Below, one piece after another: positions 57,632 to 64,000 of a stretch of 64,000 nt of DNA. Source of the stretch: Lomentospora prolificans (taxonomy: Eukaryota > Ascomycota > Sordariomycetes > Microascales > Microascaceae); the NCBI GenBank assembly GCA_029532625.1, contig JARFXM010000006.1:3410001-3474000 (forward strand), given 5' to 3'. Below the pieces are notes generated by a model. That model was not told the origin of the DNA. It did not search any database and worked only from the letters and a program-made list of their open reading frames with translations. The translations under genes and the position numbers were made by a program. The stretch's first letter is position 1. The number at the start of each line of letters is the position of its first letter.

Positions 57632-58981
57632 CTATCCGTCAATAATACGATGAAGCGCCCATTCACAGAGCGCCCTGTAAGAAGGCGATAAAAGACCATT
57701 GATGTCCGACGCCACACTCGTCCCCCATCCACGCGTAAACCATGCGGTCGACTGAGAGTTATGGATGATAACGCAATAGTACGCAATGACGACGAGCGCT
57801 AGCGGATGTCTCTCTTGAAACAAGGCGAGGAACTCATCGGATAGCACGATGGGCCACACGACGAGGGCGCGCAATTCCGGCGTAGATGCCGTTCGCGCGG
57901 CATTCTGTGTGCTCTTAACGAGTTTGAATATTGCGCCTTCAATGATGTGTGTTATGTCGGCACCGGAATCGACAATGTTGTGACGTAGGCGCGACCTTAG
58001 TTCTTCAAGATGGTTGCAAATCTCCTGGAGAGACGAGACCGGCTCCATATACACAGGCAGCCTGAAGAGATCAGCGAGACAGCCCTGCTGCATCGTGTTC
58101 TCCGATTCCTGTAGGACGACGTTCATGCCGCGGATGAAAGCAAAGACGTTGGTCAGGTCTAATAGTGTGGGCTGCGGGCTGTCTTCTCCACCGGTAGAGC
58201 TGAGAGAGAGCCGGGCGAAAGCGCCAAATATGAGAAAGCACGCCGCTGCAAAGCATGCCTCCTGGTTTTCAGCATTGATATGCGTTAGGTACGTCCTTAG
58301 CCCCCGGGCGGCTTCGTTCTGATGCTGAAGTGCCAGAACGGAGTAGTCGTGGCGTTGGTCAGGATTGACGTACGCCATGTGGAATGCAGAGAAGGCGAGA
58401 ATCTGATGCAGCAAGGGACCGTGGGTGAAAGCGAGCTTGACAACTGTGCTTTGCCATATATGCAGTACCTCTGCAGCCCTTGGCAGTGTATGGCAGGTAA
58501 TCAGTGTGTAGTGATGCATTAGTTGAAGATCTTCGACACATAGAGTTGATACCGGAACAGGTGAACCCGTTTTAGCGTCGCATTGGAGTCGGCACACGGA
58601 TGAGCTATCTGTTGCTGATGATGGAGATGCGTTTGACGCCTCCGGAAGTCCGATAACCGAGCGGGTTGTTCGAGGGAGTAGTGGTAAAAGAGTTCTTTTC
58701 CTGCTTTGAATATTCGACTCTTCGACGGCGCGACGTCCGGGTGAAGGCGAGGTGCGTTGAGAAGGAGTCACTGCCGACAAGAGACTACAGGACACTCCAT
58801 GTCTAGCACAGGCTCCGCACGGGTGCCTTTCGTCACACTACATCTCCTTGTTATTAGTTTGTGGGCGGAACGGCCACAGTCGAAGCTTTAAAGTACGACC
58901 CGGGGCTTGGCTTACCTTTACACGGCGCTTTTTGCATCGCGAACACCCAGATCGAGATTTTCTATACCCTAGGCGTGGCAT
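57632..58981 (-). CDS. Zn2Cys6 transcription factor, likely local regulator
   Basis: Exons 58981-58916 and 58837-57632 give 423 residues. The intron (58915-58838) splits the zinc cluster: MPRLGYRKSRSGCSRCKKRRVK, then CDERHPCGACARHGVSC. This gives C-X2-C-X6-C-X5-C-X2-C-X6-C in residues 13-39. After a Ser/Thr-rich linker comes the helical effector part of the fungal_trans_2 type: LMHHYTLITCHTLP, VKLAFTHGPLLHQILAFSAF, NEAARGLRTYL, ACFLIFGAFARL. The C-terminus ends CEWALHRIIDG. Without the first exon the ORF would look like a protein lacking a DNA-binding domain. It lies beside the P450 and transporter remnant, so a pathway-specific role is likely but unproven. Confidence 0.92.
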
Positions 58982-59599
58982 TTGTCCGTCAAAAGTGAAG
59001 GTATGCAAGTATGCCAACCCTTTCGAGACTAGCCTGGCAAGGTCCTCACTTAAGATGGTGCTTGGCGGAGGTCGTAGTTGTGGCTGATCAAATCAACATC
59101 TCGAATAGTCCGGTTATTGTTATTAATTTGTTATTCTGTTGGAATTATGCCGAATATTCCACGTAGGGTCCTGTGGAAGTCGAAGAGGCAAAGAATTCAC
59201 GGAAAATTGAGTATGGCCCGTCTCAGTATTATCAGCAAGCTAACTGTTGGGTTAAGGTTGATCGCAAAAGATCCGGAAAATGATGACTAAGCAATGTGAG
59301 CTCTGAAGGGAATGCTACAGGAGGAGTAATACATGGACTAATTGATCCATGGATTGCTTGTTTTAGGATATATTAGCTGGCGACCTTAACTAACTCTCCA
59401 CAAATTCGCCTCCACTGAAACATGGGAAGGGGATATATAATACCACTAATGCACTGAGCGCCGAAAGTTCCCAGAGCCAACGCCGCGGCCAATCGCACAA
59501 GACACGTACAGGACTAGGGTTTGACACTCTTTCTCATGATAGCTTAGCCTTAGAGTATGTGAATAAACTGGTTTTACAATTTAAATCATGTAATAGGCT
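58982..59599. other. Intergenic region, no gene seen
   Basis: The regulator promoter is at the left. A 70-codon plus frame (59078-59290) has no motif. Confidence 0.5.
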
Positions 59600-60439
59600 C
59601 TACAACTTGCTATCTTTCCACTTGGGCTCACGCTTTTCGACGAAGCTGGCGAGGCCCTCCTTCATGTTCTCGGCGCCATCCATACGCCCGTACATTCCCC
59701 GTCCCAGAATCTCCGTACTCGTGATGGGCCCCAAAGCCTCCCATCCCAGAGTGAGACCCTCTCGGCTCGTGATGACAGAGTCGGGACTATTCGCCGAGAG
59801 CTCTTGCGCAACCTTGATAGCCTCGGCGACCACGGCGCCTTCCTTTCCATCACTGTCCACAATAAAGTTGACGAGACCCCAGCGCTGCATCTCCTCAGAT
59901 CCATACATGCGACCTAGCAACGTCATTTCCGAAGCTCGCTGCTTCCCAACAGTCCTGATGAGTCGCGGCAGAGCACCAGCCAGCGCAACAACTCCGCGCT
60001 TAACCTCAGGAGTACCAAACTTGACACCGCGTGTCCCCGCAACAATGATATCGCAGTTGACCGCCATCTCCATCCCGCCACCGAGGCACAACCCATTCAC
60101 GGCGGCAATAACGGGCTTCTTGCCCCTGCGGTTCGACAAACCACCAAAGCCAGACGTGAGGTGCAGCTGGCCGCCGTCGTTGTTCTTGGCATTGCCGTTC
60201 GTTCGGTTGTTCCACTCGCCAAGATCGGCGCCGGCGCAGAAGGCGCGGCCGGTGCCGGTGATGATTGCGCAACGGAGGGAGGGCTCGGCGTCGAACCAGT
60301 CGAAGAGGCGGGCGAGGTCCTTGTGTTGCTGCGTGTGGATGGCGTTGAGCTGCTTGGGGCGGTTGAGGGTGACGAGGAGGATGTGGGGGGCTGGGAAGGA
60401 GACCAGCGTGTCGATGACGTGGGGCGGTGAGAGCGACAT
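59600..60439 (-). CDS. Enoyl-CoA hydratase/isomerase family protein (crotonase fold)
   Basis: A single exon of 279 residues. The crotonase core is complete. HILLVTLNRPKQLNAI opens the fold, the first oxyanion-hole segment is GTGRAFCAGADLGEW, and the second is AAVNGLCLGGGMEMAVNCD, with GGGME carrying the candidate acid/base Glu. FGTPEVKRGVVALAGALPRL follows, and the C-terminus KEGLASFVEKREPKWKD is the usual trimerisation end. It lacks an obvious mitochondrial presequence and has no clear C-terminal SKL-type signal; it ends DSKL, close to but not the canonical tripeptide SKL-COOH pattern except for its last three residues S-K-L, which do match PTS1. Peroxisomal import is therefore likely. It may serve fatty-acid or branched-chain beta-oxidation, or supply the neighbouring metabolic genes. 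Confidence 0.92.
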   Translation of the reverse strand: MSLSPPHVIDTLVSFPAPHILLVTLNRPKQLNAIHTQQHKDLARLFDWFDAEPSLRCAIITGTGRAFCAGADLGEWNNRTNGNAKNNDGGQLHLTSGFGGLSNRRGKKPVIAAVNGLCLGGGMEMAVNCDIIVAGTRGVKFGTPEVKRGVVALAGALPRLIRTVGKQRASEMTLLGRMYGSEEMQRWGLVNFIVDSDGKEGAVVAEAIKVAQELSANSPDSVITSREGLTLGWEALGPITSTEILGRGMYGRMDGAENMKEGLASFVEKREPKWKDSKL

Positions 60440-61185
60440 TGTGGGTGATGTGAGGTTGACAAACGGTGGTGGTGGGGAACGGCGGAATGACGGTGAAACG
60501 ATTCTACCGGCTTTTATTTAATGGTTCGTAAAAGATTATGTTACAACATCTGGGCGGATGGAAAGCTACTGAAATAAATAGGGAGCTTGGTGAGCTGTTC
60601 GTCGTCGTCCGTTGAAGCTGTGCGGGGCCCCGGCGCTAAAAATGCCGAAAGTCTCGGTTTCTACATCCTGCCTCGGCTATCACAACCAAAACACCGGCGT
60701 TAGCGTGGCACGGCAACCCCAGATCCGCCAAGTCGGTTCCGGCTCCACAGAGAGTTATCGCGGCGGTGTTTAAAAGCGCGGATAAGTTTCTCCAATTTTT
60801 TTTTTAAAACCTTTGGTGGCAATCGTCGTCTACGCCAGTGCTGGCTTCTTCGCATTCCCCACGGAACCCGGAAATCCTTGTCACTCGCGTACACGGGGTT
60901 TTGCAGGAAAATGAGCTTTTTTATCTACTCTCAGGTTATGACATCAAAAGCTGGCTTAGTCAAACTTCAGAGGATATTTATGCGATGTAGTTGTACGGAA
61001 TTGCCCCTTGTATTGTGAGTGTCTTTTTTTGGGATCTGGCAATCGATGCGTGGAATTCAGTACAAGGTACTAATTATTACTATGCAGTGATAAAGAAAGA
61101 ATGCAATGACGGATAAGGCCAGCGAGAGAGGATACCGGGAATGCCATCAGTCATCAAACGGGCCATGGACCACACAGCGTCTCAA
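60440..61185. other. Intergenic region, no gene seen
   Basis: Upstream DNA of the crotonase gene and the downstream side of methyltransferase copy 2. A T9/A4 patch is near 60796. Nothing coding is recognised. Confidence 0.55.
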
Positions 61186-62823
61186 TCATTTCTCAGGCTT
61201 CTGGCCGTAAACAACAAGGCTAGGGTACGTTAGCATAATAACCACAAGATGGGGAACAGCGGAACCTACACAGGCAAATAAGCGTGCACCCTCCGATCCC
61301 TCAGCTGGGTCCTCAGCTCCGCGCAATACGCCAACGTTTCCTCTCGCGTCCAGTTCAACGCCCTCGTAAACAACGCCAAGGTCAAACCTTCGAGGCCGAG
61401 GTTGTAATTCTGGAAGGTCCAGGCGCCGATCTCCTTGTATCGTCGGTCCTTGGGCCAGGTATTGAGGGGCCACTTGAATTCGCGCTCGACGAGCTTGGTG
61501 AAGCCGGCCTTCTCCATCATGCCCTTGTACTTGACGGCGACGTCCATGGGGCGCTTGAGGGCGTGGCTGGCGTCGCGGAAGAGTCCGCCGAGACGGCCGA
61601 GGGGGGAGTCGGGGTCAAGGGTGCCATCATCGCTACGGTAGGGAATGACAATGTCTTGCATCTCGAACCAACCGCCAGGCTCAAGGGCGCTGTTGTATTT
61701 TGTTAGCGAGTGTCGTCTGCTATGTATTAGACCAGAAGGCGCTTACTTGTATGCCTTGTCGATGTACACCTGGCAATCCTCGAAGCAGCTTGCCATGACT
61801 CGGCTAAACAGGAAGTCGAATGGCTGGGTCCATGTCCAGTCCTTCTCAAGGTCGTCGACCTCAAACGAGCAATTGGGTGGGGTACTGCCCCAAGGGGGGG
61901 AAGGAAGATTAGATACGTTTCAGGTAAGGAGGTGGGTAGACGTACTTACAGGGTAGGTTGGATGGGGCTCAGGTCGACACCTATAACCTCAGAGTCGGGG
62001 TGCGCATCAGCTTCGGAGGAGGTTAGCCAGTGCGTCCTGCACATGGTGGAGCGTTGCTGCAAATCTCACCATATTCGATGGCCCAGCATCCCGTGCCAGT
62101 TCCGAGATCGAGAACACGCTTCGCGCCATTCTCGGCGTAAGGGCAGAGGCACAGGGCGCCCTCCAGTGTTAGGAGCCACATGTAGTGCTGGGCCTCTACA
62201 TTGTCGGTTAGAACAGGGCAGGCATGATTAGAGGAAATGTCGTGGCCTACCAAGACGTTCTGCCTCGCTATCATCGTTGGGGAAGGCATATTCTATGAAA
62301 ATCATTGATTAGAATCAATCCTTCGCATGATCCGACACGACGTGATGACTGACTTCCAGAGCTTAGAGAATGGTAGCTGCGGCCATTCTCGAATTGATAC
62401 GCCATCACGCTTGATCGGAGAGAAGTGAGACCATCGGTCAAGGGCTGCGATGACCACAACATTGTTAGCAAACTCATACTTCCAAGGGAGGGGCGGCCAC
62501 CATCGCGACTGAGCCAGCCCGGAAATAGCTAGCAGCAACGCTAGCTCCCGTCGCGCATTTGGAAGCGGGCTCTGAAAAAATGTGCCGAAAAAAAAGGAAA
62601 AAAAAAGGAATGACCCAATGACCCATCGGGTTGTTAAACTTACCACTGACAGAGCAGAATCATCGTCAAAGGTGTCGGCGGCCTGCAATCCGTAGTTGCG
62701 TCAGTTCTCACATGGGATGAAATATGACGACAAGGATTTTCCCTTGCCAAACGACCAAACAATGTGAGGGGCTCAACGAACAATTTCGAGCCCATGCCCT
62801 TCGGCTGCTGGGTGTTCAGCCAT
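61186..62823 (-). CDS. LaeA-like SAM-dependent methyltransferase (copy 2)
   Basis: Exons 62823-62782, 62682-62644, 62444-62354, 62292-62251, 62195-62070, 62010-61950, 61884-61747, 61689-61270 and 61219-61186 total 993 nt, giving 330 residues, with phases consistent throughout. The N-terminus MAEHPAAEGHGLEI and the acidic AADTFDDDSALSV lead to MAYQFENGRSYHSLSSG and KYAFPNDDSEAERLEAQHY. The SAM site is VLDLGTGTGCWAIEYAD, then EVIGVDLSPIQPT, PPNCSFEVDDLEKDW, ALEPGGWFEMQDI, and a last exon ending VVYGQKPEK. It is a paralogue of the plus-strand copy at 50932. Shared landmarks include IGxDLSPIQP, LxPGGW and GQKP. The first exon is short and least certain. Substrate unknown; nuclear or cytosolic. 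Confidence 0.9.
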
Positions 62824-64000
62824 GAAATGTTTCGCAGGGCCCGGTTCCCTGGTTGGTGGTACGATGTGGAAAATATGACACGCGTGCGATGTTGTTGGTG
62901 GGAGGGGAAATGGAAACTAGGTCGAGGTTAGTCGCATGAGTGGTGAGTGGAAAGATGCGTGATGAGCCGGAGAAGGAAGGATCAGCTATCAGTGGTGTTT
63001 TTGTCCGGATTATATTTTCTCCCAAATTTCCGGCTGGAAAATAGTTCCCCGCATTTGCAATGGGACTAGCCGCCTGTTCTGGACGGACCGTCTGGTGAAA
63101 AGACAATGACTCGCGAACCGGGGGTGTGGAGAATACATTCCAGCGAGGAGGCCCCGGAAGTGGTTAAGCTTGCCCTGGTGCAGTTGGACCCTTTGGTTCG
63201 TTTTTCTTTTTTTCTTTTTAAATTTTTCCACCTAATGCCACGTCACGAAGACGAACCAGGCAAGGAGGGGAAGCGAGTCAGGGTCCAGTCTAGACAGGGA
63301 AGGCGAACAGATGATTGGATCGTCGACGGCGGAATTCAACACTGTTCGAGGTAGGATCCTGCTCGTTGCATGCTTTCTTGGTTCCGCCTGCGCGTTACTT
63401 TACCCCGGAAGACTTGTCCTTTGTCAAGCTGGCAGAGGGACGAGTCGATGGTTCAGGTGGGGGTCACGCCTATTTTGTCGGAAAATGGCCTCAGTTGATC
63501 TCTTGATGCACGCTCTCACAGCCATTCAAGTAAAATATTGGCTCGAACCCGACCCGTGCTCAGACGCATACCAGGATGGAGCAGAATACATGTCCCGATA
63601 CCCTGTCCGATACCCTGTCGACAGTCACAGTAGCCCACTGCCAAGCTCCTACCCAAAACGAAGACCGAAGGCGGAACCTCAGGGAAAAAATAAAATATAA
63701 TATAAAATAAAATGAAATAAAAGGAACGGAATGGAATAAGATACACCCACGGTGCATCAACGCAATGGTGGGCGCACAGTACAACGGAGGCTTCACTTAA
63801 AAAGTGGCTGATGTCCGGTTTCCAGCCACAAAACCAGATTTGATTGATGCTTTTGTCATCATCCATTTGTATGAATTGATCAGTCTCGTACTTTCTTCAT
63901 ATCTGCCATAGTATTAGCAGCAGCCAAGCCCGCATACAATATACAACCGCGTGTCTCTCGTCTTCCGGCCTGTGTTCATGCAGAGCTCGTCGAAAAACTT
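62824..64000. other. Right-edge intergenic region, no gene seen
   Basis: The promoter side of methyltransferase copy 2. A/T-rich runs are near 63680-63720. No recognised coding frame on either strand; a gene beyond the right edge cannot be excluded. Confidence 0.5.

Noticed and set aside
1..64000. CRISPR array, prokaryotic operons, insertion sequences
   Set aside because: Spliceosomal introns throughout and fungal protein families show this is eukaryotic nuclear DNA. No spaced direct repeats or transposase-like frames were seen.

Overview
This window looks like nuclear DNA of a filamentous ascomycete (Pezizomycotina, probably a sordariomycete). The evidence is genes with many short GT..AG introns of about 50-140 nt carrying CTAAC/CTAAT branch sites, pyrimidine-rich upstream regions, two Zn2Cys6 regulators, a fungal rhodopsin-type membrane protein, LaeA-like methyltransferases, and fossils of HET/NACHT and ankyrin genes. 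Gene density is low. Gene-poor tracts of 1-4 kb separate conserved genes, and several of those tracts hold decayed genes. All exon models were built by hand from splice consensus and reading-frame continuity, with no transcript evidence.

Left part (1-15.5 kb): a DUF2235 hydrolase (minus, running off the left edge); a 17-exon GMP synthase (plus); a class-III-like Old Yellow Enzyme (plus) facing a C-terminally truncated short-chain dehydrogenase (minus); an ankyrin-repeat pseudogene (minus); and a secreted protein of unknown function with a splice-or-frameshift ambiguity (minus).

Middle (15.5-46.7 kb): a 3.7 kb gene-free tract with homopolymers, then a rhodopsin-domain membrane protein (plus). 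After it comes a HET-NACHT NLR fossil whose TGG codons read TAG, as repeat-induced point mutation (RIP) would produce. Next are a pirin (plus), acetoacetyl-CoA synthetase (plus), an MFS relic ending in a short inverted repeat, a disordered acidic protein (minus) and a Zn2Cys6 regulator (minus). A 7.4 kb nearly empty stretch holds a few small ORFs. Then come a large proline-rich putative nuclear protein (plus), a carboxylesterase 3' fossil and a small secreted cysteine-containing protein (minus).

Right part (50.9-62.8 kb): a set that resembles a secondary-metabolism locus without a core enzyme. It has a LaeA-like methyltransferase (plus), a cytochrome P450 (minus), a broken MFS transporter (plus), a Zn2Cys6 regulator (minus), an enoyl-CoA hydratase-family protein (minus) and a second LaeA-like methyltransferase (minus). 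The loss of the transporter and the absence of any synthase suggest a degraded or tailoring-only cluster.
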